This document shows positions 7,497 to 14,790 of a stretch of 32,155 nucleotides of DNA, in pieces. Source of the DNA: DATKZH01 sp964475955 (GTDB taxonomy: Bacteria; Planctomycetota; Planctomycetia; Pirellulales; Thermoguttaceae); the NCBI GenBank assembly GCA_964475955.1, contig CAYYZY010000081.1, positions 1 to 32,155 of the forward strand. The letters run 5' to 3'. Made by a program: the position numbers and the translations under genes. The stretch's first letter is position 1. Each line of letters starts with the position of its first letter. The notes under the pieces are model-generated. The model was not told the DNA's origin. It made no database searches and saw nothing but the letters and a program-made list of their open reading frames with translations.

Positions 7497-8663
7497 ATGA
7501 CCTTCAAGATCGCGGCGCGGCTGGTGGGCGTCGGGCTCGCGGCGGTGGCGGGCGTGTCGGCCTACTGGTTCTTCGGGGGCGGCTCCGAGAACGGGCGCGA
7601 CGAGGTCCGCGTGTCGGGGAACATCGAGATCACCGACGCCGAGCTGAGCTTCAAAATCCCCGGACGGGTCGACCGGCGGCTGGTCGACGAAGGCCACCTC
7701 GTGGAGAAAGGCCAGCCCGTGGCCGAGCTCGAAAAGGCCGACCTGGAGCAGGAGGTCGCCGCGCGGCGGGCCGACCTCGAAGCGGCCGAGGCCGCCTGGC
7801 AGGAGTTGGTCAACGGTGCGCGGCCGGAGGAAAAAAAGGCCGCCCAGGCCGCGTGCGACGTCGCCGAAGCCGCCTGGCTCGACCTCAAGGCCGGCAGCCG
7901 CCAGCAGGAGATCAAGGCGGCCCGGGCCGAGCTGGCCGAGGCCCAGGCGCAGCTCGAACAATGGGAGAAAGACTACCAGCGGGCGGAGGAACTGGTGCGC
8001 ACCTCCGCCATGTCGCGCCAGGAGTACGACCGCGTCAAGACGGCGCGCACGGCCGCCCGGGAGCGCGTCGAGGCGGCCACCCAGAAGCTCGACCTGGCCA
8101 AAGCCGGTTCGCGCGAACACCGCATCCAACAGGCCGAGGCCGCCCTGCGCCAGGCCGAGGCCGAGTTGGCCCTCGTGTTGGAGGGGCCCCGGGCGGAGAA
8201 GATCGCGCAGGCGCTGGCCCGCAAGAACCAGGCCGAGGCGGCCCTGCGCCTGGCCGAGACGCGGCTCGGCTACGCACGGCTGGTCTCGCCGATCGGCGGC
8301 ATGGTCCTTTCCGAGAACGTGGAGTCGGGCGAGTACGTCGCCCCCGGCACGCCGGTGGTGACCGTCGGCCATCTCGAGCACCCCTGGCTCAGGGCCTACA
8401 TCAACGAGACCGACCTGGGCCGCGTCAAGCACGGCCAGAAGGTACGCGTGACGACCGATACCTACCCCAACGAGGAGTACGAAGGCCGCGTCTCGTTCAT
8501 CGCCTCCGAGGCGGAGTTCACGCCCAAGAACGTGCAGACGCAGAAGGAGCGGGTGAAGCTCGTCTACCGGATCAAGATCGACGTCCCCAACCCCGAGATG
8601 GAACTGAAGCCGGGCATGCCGGCCGACGCCGAAATCCTCCTCCACCCCGAGGAGGCCCCGTGA
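7497..8663 (+). CDS. HlyD-family periplasmic adaptor (YbhG-like)
   Basis: A 388-aa membrane-fusion protein with an N-terminal membrane anchor (about residues 8-27). A first biotinyl-lipoyl half follows at about 38-80 (GNIEITDAELSFKIPGRV, VDEGHLVEKGQPVAEL). The long helical hairpin spans about 81-255 and carries four recurring G-x-R words at residues 108, 133, 204 and 230. The second lipoyl half begins at LVSPIGGMVLSENVESGEYV, with a beta-barrel after it. AGGAGA lies six bases before the start. The stop TGA overlaps the ATPase start by one base. It should link the ABC transporter in the inner membrane to an outer-membrane channel; no TolC-like gene is in the window. Confidence 0.9.
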   Translation: MTFKIAARLVGVGLAAVAGVSAYWFFGGGSENGRDEVRVSGNIEITDAELSFKIPGRVDRRLVDEGHLVEKGQPVAELEKADLEQEVAARRADLEAAEAAWQELVNGARPEEKKAAQAACDVAEAAWLDLKAGSRQQEIKAARAELAEAQAQLEQWEKDYQRAEELVRTSAMSRQEYDRVKTARTAARERVEAATQKLDLAKAGSREHRIQQAEAALRQAEAELALVLEGPRAEKIAQALARKNQAEAALRLAETRLGYARLVSPIGGMVLSENVESGEYVAPGTPVVTVGHLEHPWLRAYINETDLGRVKHGQKVRVTTDTYPNEEYEGRVSFIASEAEFTPKNVQTQKERVKLVYRIKIDVPNPEMELKPGMPADAEILLHPEEAP

Positions 8664-9619
8664 TGGAAGCCGTCAGGGCCGAGCACCTCACCAAGCAGTT
8701 CGGCGACTTGAAGGCGGTCGACGATCTCTCGCTGGCCGTCGCCGAAGGCGAGATCTTCGGGTTGGTGGGGCCCGACGGCGCGGGCAAGACGACCACCATG
8801 CGGCTTCTGACCTCGATCATGGCGCCCACCTCCGGCGACGCGTGGGTGGCCGGCGCGCACGTGATCCGGGAAGCGGAGACCGTGAAGGAGCGGATCGGCT
8901 ACATGAGCCAGCGGTTCGGGCTCTACGCCGACCTGACCGTGCAGGAGAACATCGACTTCTACGCCGACGTGTACAGCGTCCCCCGGCGCGGACGCCGCGA
9001 GCGGGTCGACCGGCTCTTGGACTTCAGCAACCTGGGGCCTTTCCGGCGGCGCCTGGCCGGCAACCTCTCCGGCGGCATGAAGCAGAAGCTCGGCCTCACC
9101 TGCGCGCTGGTCCACACGCCGAAGGTGCTCTTTCTCGACGAGCCGACCAACGGCGTCGACCCCGTCTCGCGGCGCGACTTCTGGCGGATCCTCTACCAAC
9201 TGCTGCGGGAGAAGGTGGCCATCGTCGTCTCCACGGCGTATCTCGATGAGGCCGAACGGGCCAACCGCATCGCCCTGATCGACAGCGGCCGGCTCCTGGC
9301 CTGCGGCACCCCCCAGGAGGTCAAGCAGCTCATGCAGGGAACCGTGCTGGAGGTACGCTGTCCGCAGCCGCGGCGGGCCGTGGCCCGGCTCCGCGAAACG
9401 CTTGCGGCCGATTCGGTGGGCCTGTTCGGCGACCGCGTCCACGTGGTCACCCAAGCGCCGGACGAGGCGAGCGCGCGCGCCCGGGCGATCCTCGATGAGT
9501 CGGGCTTCGCCGTTTCCGCGATCCGTCCCGTCGAGCCGTCGCTGGAAGACGTGTTCGTCTCCGTGCTCGTCGGCAGGCAGCAGGGCGCCGCCGTCGACGA
9601 AGGGAGCGCCGGCCCATGA
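8663..9619 (+). CDS. ABC transporter ATP-binding protein, first NBD (YbhF N-half-like)
   Basis: 318 aa. Walker A is G36-PDGAGK-T43, with Asp where most ABC proteins have Asn. The Q-loop is YMSQ (80-83), the signature LSGGMKQ (135-141), Walker B VLFLDEP (155-161) and D-loop GVDP. The switch (H-loop) position in VVSTAYLDEAE is Ala192 instead of His. Combined with the partner NBD, this predicts one canonical and one degenerate ATP site. The start overlaps the hlyD stop by one base and is preceded by GGAGG. The end overlaps the next ATPase by four bases (ATGA). In E. coli these two domains are one protein, YbhF. It should power the two downstream permeases. Confidence 0.9.
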   Translation: MEAVRAEHLTKQFGDLKAVDDLSLAVAEGEIFGLVGPDGAGKTTTMRLLTSIMAPTSGDAWVAGAHVIREAETVKERIGYMSQRFGLYADLTVQENIDFYADVYSVPRRGRRERVDRLLDFSNLGPFRRRLAGNLSGGMKQKLGLTCALVHTPKVLFLDEPTNGVDPVSRRDFWRILYQLLREKVAIVVSTAYLDEAERANRIALIDSGRLLACGTPQEVKQLMQGTVLEVRCPQPRRAVARLRETLAADSVGLFGDRVHVVTQAPDEASARARAILDESGFAVSAIRPVEPSLEDVFVSVLVGRQQGAAVDEGSAGP

Positions 9620-10590
9620 ACGCACCCGGGCAAGACAAGGCCGTGGTGGTCGAGGATCTGGTGAAGCGATTCGGGCGGTTCACGGCCGTCAACCGCGTGA
9701 GCTTCCAGGTGGCCCCGGGCGAGATCTTCGGCTTCCTCGGCCCGAACGGGGCGGGCAAGTCGACCACCATCCGCATGCTCTGCGGCATCCTCAAGCCGAC
9801 CTCGGGCTCGGGCACCGTGGCCGGGTTCGACGTGGCCACCCAGTCCGAACGCATCAAGACCCGCATCGGCTACATGAGCCAGCGCTTCTCGCTCTACCAG
9901 GACCTGACGGTCGAGGAGAACATCGACTTCTACAGCGGCATCTACCGCATCCCCCCGCGCGAAAAGGCCGAGCGCAAGCAGTGGGTGCTCGAGATGGCCG
10001 GGCTCACCGAGCACCGCAACCGGCCCACCGAATTCCTCTCCGCCGGGTGGAAGCAGCGGCTGGCGCTGGGCTGCGCGATCCTGCACAGGCCGCCGATCGT
10101 CTTCCTCGACGAGCCCACCTCCGGCGTCGACCCCATCAGCCGGCGCCAGTTCTGGGACCTGATCTACACGATGTCGGGCGAGGGCGTGACGGTCTTCGTC
10201 ACCACGCACTACATGGACGAGGCCGAGTACTGCGACCGCCTGGGGCTCATCTACCGCGGCGAGCTGATTGCGCTGGGAACCGCCGATACGCTCAAGACGG
10301 AGCTGATGCGCGAGGACGTACTCGACCTGCTCTGCGACGAGCCCGAAAACGCCATGGTCGAAGTCGAACGGCTCGTCTCGGTCAAGGAGGCCGCCCTGTT
10401 CGGCCGCGGCCTGCACGTGGTGGCCGAAGACGGCCGGCGCGCCGCCGAGGAGATCCGCCGTCTGCTCGAAGGGCAGGGCCGCCGGGTCGAGCGGATCGAA
10501 CGGATCGTGCCTTCGCTGGAAGACGTGTTCGTCTCGCTGATCGAGGCTCACGACCGGGCCGAGGCCCCGCTCTCCGAGGTGCAGCGATGA
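9616..10590 (+). CDS. ABC transporter ATP-binding protein, second NBD (YbhF C-half-like)
   Basis: 324 aa. Walker A is G42-PNGAGK-S49, Q-loop YMSQ (86-89), Walker B IVFLDEP (161-167) and D-loop GVDP. The H-loop is intact (VTTHYMDEAE, His198). The signature is LSAGWKQ (141-147), with Ala where the second residue pair is usually Gly-Gly. It is therefore complementary to the first NBD, which has a good signature but no H-loop His. The C-terminal domain (about 230-324) ends in PSLEDVFVSLIEAHDR, the same ending style as the first NBD, in keeping with an origin by duplication. It overlaps its neighbours on both sides by four bases, implying coupled translation. Confidence 0.9.
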   Translation: MNAPGQDKAVVVEDLVKRFGRFTAVNRVSFQVAPGEIFGFLGPNGAGKSTTIRMLCGILKPTSGSGTVAGFDVATQSERIKTRIGYMSQRFSLYQDLTVEENIDFYSGIYRIPPREKAERKQWVLEMAGLTEHRNRPTEFLSAGWKQRLALGCAILHRPPIVFLDEPTSGVDPISRRQFWDLIYTMSGEGVTVFVTTHYMDEAEYCDRLGLIYRGELIALGTADTLKTELMREDVLDLLCDEPENAMVEVERLVSVKEAALFGRGLHVVAEDGRRAAEEIRRLLEGQGRRVERIERIVPSLEDVFVSLIEAHDRAEAPLSEVQR

Positions 10591-11720
10591 AACCGGGCCG
10601 CGTTTGGGCCGTCGCCCGAAAAGAGTTCCTCCACGTGCTCCGCGACCCGCGAAGCCTGGGGATGGCCGTGGCGATTCCCATGCTCATGCTCTTCCTGTTC
10701 GGCTACGCGCTGACGCTGGACGTCGACCGCGTGCCGCTGGTCGTGTGGGACCAGAGCCGCTCGCCGGCCAGCCGCCGGTTGATCGCCCGGTTCGACGGAT
10801 CGCGCTACTTCTCCCGCGCCGGCGACGTGGACGACTACCGCGACCTGGAGCGCGCCATCGACACGCGCGCGGCGCTGGTGGCGCTGGTGATCCCCACCGA
10901 CTTCGCCGGCCGGATCGACTCGGGGCGCGACGCGCCGGTGCAGTGCATCGTCGACGGCAGCGACTCGAACACGGCCACCATCGCGCTCTCCTACGCCGAG
11001 GCGGTCGTCGAAGGCTTTTCGCAGGAGGTGGTGCTCGAGCACGTGCGCCGCGTCGGAGCGAGCCTCCCGCCTCCGCCGCTGGAGGTGCGGCTGCGCGTTT
11101 GGTTCAACGCCGACATGGAATCGCGCAACTACATCATCCCCGGCCTCATCGCCGTGATCATGATGGTCATCGCCGCGTTGCTCACCTCGCTCACCGTCGC
11201 CCGGGAATGGGAACGGGGCACGATGGAGCAACTCATCTCCACGCCGGTCAAGGGCCCCGAGCTGATCGTCGGCAAGCTGGCGCCCTACTTCGTCATCGGC
11301 ATGGCCGACGTCACCCTGGCCGTGCTGATGGGCGAGTTCCTCTTCCACGTGCCGCTGCGGGGGAGCGTGCCCCTGTTGTTCGGCATGGCGGCCACGTTCC
11401 TGGTGGGGGCCCTTTCGATGGGCATCCTGATCAGCACCGTGATGAAGAACCAACTCCTGGCCAGCCAGTTCGCCATGGTGGCCACGTTCCTGCCGGCGTT
11501 CCTCCTCTCGGGCTTCATGTTCCCCATCGCCAACATGCCGGCGCCGATCCAGGGGATCACCTACCTGATCCCCGCCCGGTACTTCGTCGCCCTGCTCAAG
11601 GGCATCTACCTCAAAGGCGTCGGGTTGGAGGTGTTGGCCCCCCAGGCGGCCCTGTTAGCGGCCTTCAGCGTGGCCATGATCCTGCTGGCCATCGCCCGCT
11701 TCAAGAAGAAACTGGACTGA
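10587..11720 (+). CDS. ABC-2 type permease (YbhS-like)
   Basis: A 377-aa integral membrane protein. A cytoplasmic N-terminal helix (RKEFLHVLRDPR) is followed by a first membrane segment at about 24-44. An extracytoplasmic domain spans about 45-178 (IVDGSDSNTATIA, VWFNADMESRNYIIPG). Five further membrane segments lie at about 182-205, 233-254, 262-284, 295-315 and 352-371. The PARYFVALLKGIYLKGVG motif near the C-terminus is typical of the DUF-like ABC-2 exporter permeases of the YhhJ/YbhS/YbhR type. Its start overlaps the ATPase stop (ATGA). It should pair with the next permease to form the membrane channel. Confidence 0.9.
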   Translation: MKPGRVWAVARKEFLHVLRDPRSLGMAVAIPMLMLFLFGYALTLDVDRVPLVVWDQSRSPASRRLIARFDGSRYFSRAGDVDDYRDLERAIDTRAALVALVIPTDFAGRIDSGRDAPVQCIVDGSDSNTATIALSYAEAVVEGFSQEVVLEHVRRVGASLPPPPLEVRLRVWFNADMESRNYIIPGLIAVIMMVIAALLTSLTVAREWERGTMEQLISTPVKGPELIVGKLAPYFVIGMADVTLAVLMGEFLFHVPLRGSVPLLFGMAATFLVGALSMGILISTVMKNQLLASQFAMVATFLPAFLLSGFMFPIANMPAPIQGITYLIPARYFVALLKGIYLKGVGLEVLAPQAALLAAFSVAMILLAIARFKKKLD

Positions 11721-11722
11721 CG

Positions 11723-12853
11723 ATGTTCCCAAGACTCCGGCAGATGCTCATCAAGGAGTTTTTGCAGGTGTTTCGCGATCCGCGCATGCGCATGGTGATC
11801 TTCGTGATCCCCTGCGTGCAGGTGCTCGTGATCGGCTACGCGGTGACGACCGACGTGAAGCACGTGCGCACGGCCGTGCTCGACCGCGACCACAGCATGG
11901 AGAGCCGCGACCTGGTCGCCCGGTTCGAGGCCTCGGAGTACTTCGACGTGGTCCACCGCCCCCGCACCGAGGAAGAAATCCGCCGGCTGCTCGACCGCGG
12001 CGCGGCGGGCGTCGCCCTGCGCATGAACCACGGGTTCGGCGCGGAGCTCCGCTCGGGCCGGACCGCGCCGCTCCAGGTGATCGTCGACGGCACCGACTCC
12101 AACACGGCCTCGGTCGTCGTCGGATACGTGGGCCGCATCGCGCGGCAGGTGTCGACCGAGATCCAACTCGAACAGCTCGAACGCCTCCGCGGGGGCGTTC
12201 GGCGGCCCGGGCGCGCCGACCTCCGCTCGCGCGCGTGGTTCAACGAGAACCTCGAAAGCCGCAACTACTTCGTGCCGGGCGTGATCGCCATCGTGGTGAC
12301 GCTCGTCACGCTGCTGTTGACCAGCATGGCCGTCGTGCGCGAGAAGGAGATCGGCACGATCGAGCAGATCATGGTCACGCCGATCACCTCCACGGAGTTC
12401 ATCCTGGGCAAGACCGTCCCCTTCGCCCTGATCGGCTTCCTCGACGTGCTGTTGGTCACCGCCGTGGGCGTGTTCTGGTTCGACGTGCCCATCCGCGGCA
12501 ACTTCCTCTTCCTGCTCGGCTGCGCGGGCGTCTACCTGATCACCACGCTGGGGATCGGCCTTTTGATCTCCACCGTGAGCCAGACGCAACAACAGGCGAT
12601 GATGGCCACGTTCTTCTTCTTCTTCCCCGCGATGATGCTTTCCGGGTTCGTCTTCCCCATCGCCAACATGCCGCCCCTCGTGCAGTGGATCACCTGCGCG
12701 AACCCGCTCCGCTACTTCCTCGTGATCCTCCGCGACGTGTTTCTCAAAGGCGTGGGCTTCCGCATCCTCTGGCCCCAACTCGCCGCCCTCGCCGTGATGG
12801 GCGTGCTCGTCCTTTGGTTCGTGCCCACGCGGTTCCGGAAGACGCTGGCGTGA
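11723..12853 (+). CDS. ABC-2 type permease (YbhR-like)
   Basis: A 376-aa paralogue of the preceding permease with the same topology. It has KEFLQVFRDPR before the first membrane segment and a large extracytoplasmic domain with IVDGTDSNTASVV and AWFNENLESRNYFVPG. Five C-terminal membrane segments follow, with NPLRYFLVILRDVFLKGVG near the end. Only two bases separate it from the previous stop. It closes the exporter operon, and the repeat-rich gap begins directly after its stop. Substrate is unknown; the E. coli system has been linked to drug and cation tolerance. Confidence 0.9.
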   Translation: MFPRLRQMLIKEFLQVFRDPRMRMVIFVIPCVQVLVIGYAVTTDVKHVRTAVLDRDHSMESRDLVARFEASEYFDVVHRPRTEEEIRRLLDRGAAGVALRMNHGFGAELRSGRTAPLQVIVDGTDSNTASVVVGYVGRIARQVSTEIQLEQLERLRGGVRRPGRADLRSRAWFNENLESRNYFVPGVIAIVVTLVTLLLTSMAVVREKEIGTIEQIMVTPITSTEFILGKTVPFALIGFLDVLLVTAVGVFWFDVPIRGNFLFLLGCAGVYLITTLGIGLLISTVSQTQQQAMMATFFFFFPAMMLSGFVFPIANMPPLVQWITCANPLRYFLVILRDVFLKGVGFRILWPQLAALAVMGVLVLWFVPTRFRKTLA

Positions 12854-13034
12854 ACCTTCGAGCCGATCTGGTTCAAACGCATTTTCGCGCCTTCTCGTGC
12901 TCTTCGCGGTCACTCGGGATGCCGGGAATCTCGTAGGCACGGGTTGCACGCACCGACAACCGAGTCACGCTGATGCCCCCACCGTCCGGCTGAGGCCCGT
13001 CGAGGACGGCGCACCCGGGCCGTCTCCCCCGCCA

Positions 13035-13124
13035 GTTGGCTTCAGCCGACTCGCGTTTGCCACCGGCTTTAGCCGGTGGGAAGGTAGCACTGATGAAGAA
13101 CTCAAGCCGGCTTCAGCCGGGCTT
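13035..13124. repeat. Cluster of three GGCTTYAGCC hairpins
   Basis: GTTGGCTTCAGCCGAC (13035-13050), CCACCGGCTTTAGCCGGTGG (13060-13079; perfect 9-bp stem) and AGCCGGCTTCAGCCGGGCT (13105-13123) share the core GGCTT(C/T)AGCC. This looks like a REP-type cluster as found between genes in planctomycete genomes. Confidence 0.7.
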
Positions 13125-13174
13125 CTCGCCCCTCGCGTCCCCGAGCCCTGCCGCGTTCCGGCCGTCGCGTTCCC

Positions 13175-13204
13175 TTGCCAACCGGGCCGAGGTCCCGGTA
13201 GCAT
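13175..13204 (+). promoter_or_regulatory. Promoter candidate for the CinA-like gene
   Basis: TTGCCA (13175-13180), 18 bp, TAGCAT (13199-13204), ending 33 bp before the ATG. Five of six -35 bases and four of six -10 bases match the consensus. Confidence 0.4.
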
Positions 13205-13237
13205 GAGGTCAGAGAGCACCCACGGAGGACGCGAACC

Positions 13238-14560
13238 ATGAAAACGCTGCGATCGTGCTGGCTCCCGCTACTCCTGTTTCTCGCGATTTGCCCACCACCG
13301 GCACGGGGGGCCGCGCCCCGGGGGCAAAGTCAGCCGGCCGTCGACTATATGATCGTGGTCACCGGCGGCGAGCTGCTGGTGGGCGCCTACCCGGATGGGC
13401 ATACGCACTTCCTCACGCGCACGCTCCGGCCGCTCGGGCTGCACTGCGTGGGGTCGATGAGCGTGGACGACCGGCGCGAGGCGATCCGCGACGCTCTGCG
13501 CTTTGCCTGCTCCAAGGCCGACCTGGTGATCGTCACCGGCGGGCTGGGACCGACCGACAACGACGTCACCCGGCAAACGCTCTCGGAGTTCACGGGCATC
13601 GCCCTGGAGGAAGAGCCCGACGTGCTTGCGGCCATGGAGCGGCGGTTCGGCGTGTCGCGCGACCGGCTCCGCCCGAACCTCCGGCAGCAGACGCGCGTGC
13701 CCACCCGCGGCACGTATCTCAAAAACCCGGGCGGCACGGCGGTGGGCCTGGTGTTCGATTCGGACGGCCGGGTGATCGTGGCGCTGCCCGGTCCGCCGCG
13801 CGAGCTTCAGGCGATGGTCCGCGAGGAGTTGGTGCCGTACCTGAGCCGGCGGTTCGGCACGCGGCTGCCCGGGTGTTCGCTCACGCTGCGGTTCGTCGGG
13901 CTGGGGCAGTCGCAGGTCGACCAGACCATGGAAGAGCACGTGCCGCTGGACGCCGACGTGACCGTGCTCTCGCAGTTCGAGGGCGGGCGAGTCGACTTCA
14001 CGTTCGCGCTTCCCGACGACACGCCGCAGGACCGCGCGCGGCTCGAGCGGCTCAAGGGGCGGATCCTCGCGCACCTGGGCGAGTACGTCTACGCCGACGA
14101 CGCCGAAACCACGCTCCAGCAGCACGTGGTCGACCTGCTCGCCGAGCGCGGGGCCACGGTCGCCCTGGCCGAGGTGGCCAGCGGCGGGAGCCTGGGCGCG
14201 GAACTGTGCGACACCCGGCACGCCGACGGCGTCTTGGCCGGCGACTACGTCGCCCCGACCGAGGAAAAGCTCCGCCGCCTGCTCCAAGTGCCCGACGACG
14301 CCTGGGCCCGGGCCGGCGCCGAAGGCCGGTCGGCCGAGCTGTTGGCCGGACGGGTCGCCGAGGCGACCGGCAGTCGGTGGGCGGTGGCCGTCGGCGCGGC
14401 CCGGGGCGACGCGGACGGCGCGCGCTCGGTGCCCGTGGTCCTCCGTCGCCCCGACGGTCGGCTGGAGGCCCGGCGCCTCGGGCTTCGCGGCGACGGCGAG
14501 TTCGCCCGGTTGAGGCTGACCACCCAATTGCTCGACCAGTTGCGCCGCCACCTCCGCTGA
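13238..14560 (+). CDS. CinA-like protein with signal peptide
   Basis: 440 aa. GGAGGA lies eight bases before the start. Residues 1-25 form a signal peptide (CWLPLLLFLAICPPPARG). Residues about 35-205 match the CinA N-terminal / molybdopterin-binding-like (COG1058) domain: VTGGELLVGAYPDGHTHFLTRTL, then TGGLGPTDNDVTR (100-112) and LPGPPRELQAM. The C-terminal domain (about 295-440) is laid out like the nicotinamide-nucleotide amidohydrolase domain. However, the usual E-S-C-T-G-G reads E312-V-A-S-G-G, and the Y-S-N-x-x-K segment reads A-P-T-E-E-K344, so the Ser and Tyr are absent. The glycine loop near 387 is also altered. CinA normally works in the cytoplasm on pyridine nucleotides. An exported form with a degenerate amidase domain probably does something else. 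A DUF1080-ThuA gene follows. Confidence 0.82.
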   Translation: MKTLRSCWLPLLLFLAICPPPARGAAPRGQSQPAVDYMIVVTGGELLVGAYPDGHTHFLTRTLRPLGLHCVGSMSVDDRREAIRDALRFACSKADLVIVTGGLGPTDNDVTRQTLSEFTGIALEEEPDVLAAMERRFGVSRDRLRPNLRQQTRVPTRGTYLKNPGGTAVGLVFDSDGRVIVALPGPPRELQAMVREELVPYLSRRFGTRLPGCSLTLRFVGLGQSQVDQTMEEHVPLDADVTVLSQFEGGRVDFTFALPDDTPQDRARLERLKGRILAHLGEYVYADDAETTLQQHVVDLLAERGATVALAEVASGGSLGAELCDTRHADGVLAGDYVAPTEEKLRRLLQVPDDAWARAGAEGRSAELLAGRVAEATGSRWAVAVGAARGDADGARSVPVVLRRPDGRLEARRLGLRGDGEFARLRLTTQLLDQLRRHLR

Positions 14561-14630
14561 CCCCTCCACCGCGACCGAGCCGTTTAGCCGCCGACGGCAC
14601 GTCGGCGCCGTCGGACCCTCCCCAAAACTC

Positions 14631-14657
14631 CGGCCGGCGCCGTTTGCACGCCGGCCG
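14631..14657. terminator. GC-rich hairpin after the CinA-like gene
   Basis: CGGCCGGCG (14631-14639) and CGCCGGCCG (14649-14657) form a perfect 9-bp stem with a 9-base loop, 71 bases after the stop. No T-run follows, so intrinsic termination is uncertain. The -35 candidate of the next gene begins in the loop. Confidence 0.35.
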
Positions 14658-14673
14658 CGGGGGTTGTTACAAT
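14644..14673 (+). promoter_or_regulatory. Promoter candidate for the DUF1080-ThuA gene
   Basis: TTGCAC (14644-14649), 18 bp, TACAAT (14668-14673). The -10 matches five of six consensus bases; the -35 is weak. The predicted leader is about 110 nt. Confidence 0.4.
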
Positions 14674-14790
14674 AACGCACTTGCGGCAAGGGGGGCTCGG
14701 TTGGCCGTAGGCGCCCGCGGGGAGCACGACGGCTCGGCGGCTCCTCGTGTCGCACGCAACGAACGGGCCATGTTTCCGAAGGAGAAGAAG

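Larger units (their letters stand above)
12854..13237. other. Non-coding, repeat-rich gap of 384 bp
   Basis: No convincing gene. Bases 12882-12910 carry a phrase-like sequence (ttcgcgccttctcgtgctc) that resembles one at 28586-28614. Three GGCTTYAGCC hairpins lie at 13035-13124, and a promoter candidate for the next gene at 13175-13204. No clear intrinsic terminator with a T-run was seen after the permease gene. Confidence 0.6.

Noticed and set aside
6684..8645. A 653-aa minus-strand frame opposite tetR and hlyD
   Set aside because: Shadow of two well-supported genes; it would also cross the operator region.
9402..10586. Possible N-terminal extension of the first permease
   Set aside because: The frame is open by chance within the ATPase genes. 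The ATGA overlap and KEFLHVLRDPR right after Met1 show the start at 10587.
13255..14769. Possible 500-residue N-terminal extension of the DUF1080-ThuA protein
   Set aside because: It overlaps the CinA-like gene in another frame and has shadow-like composition. The signal peptide after 14791 marks the true start.
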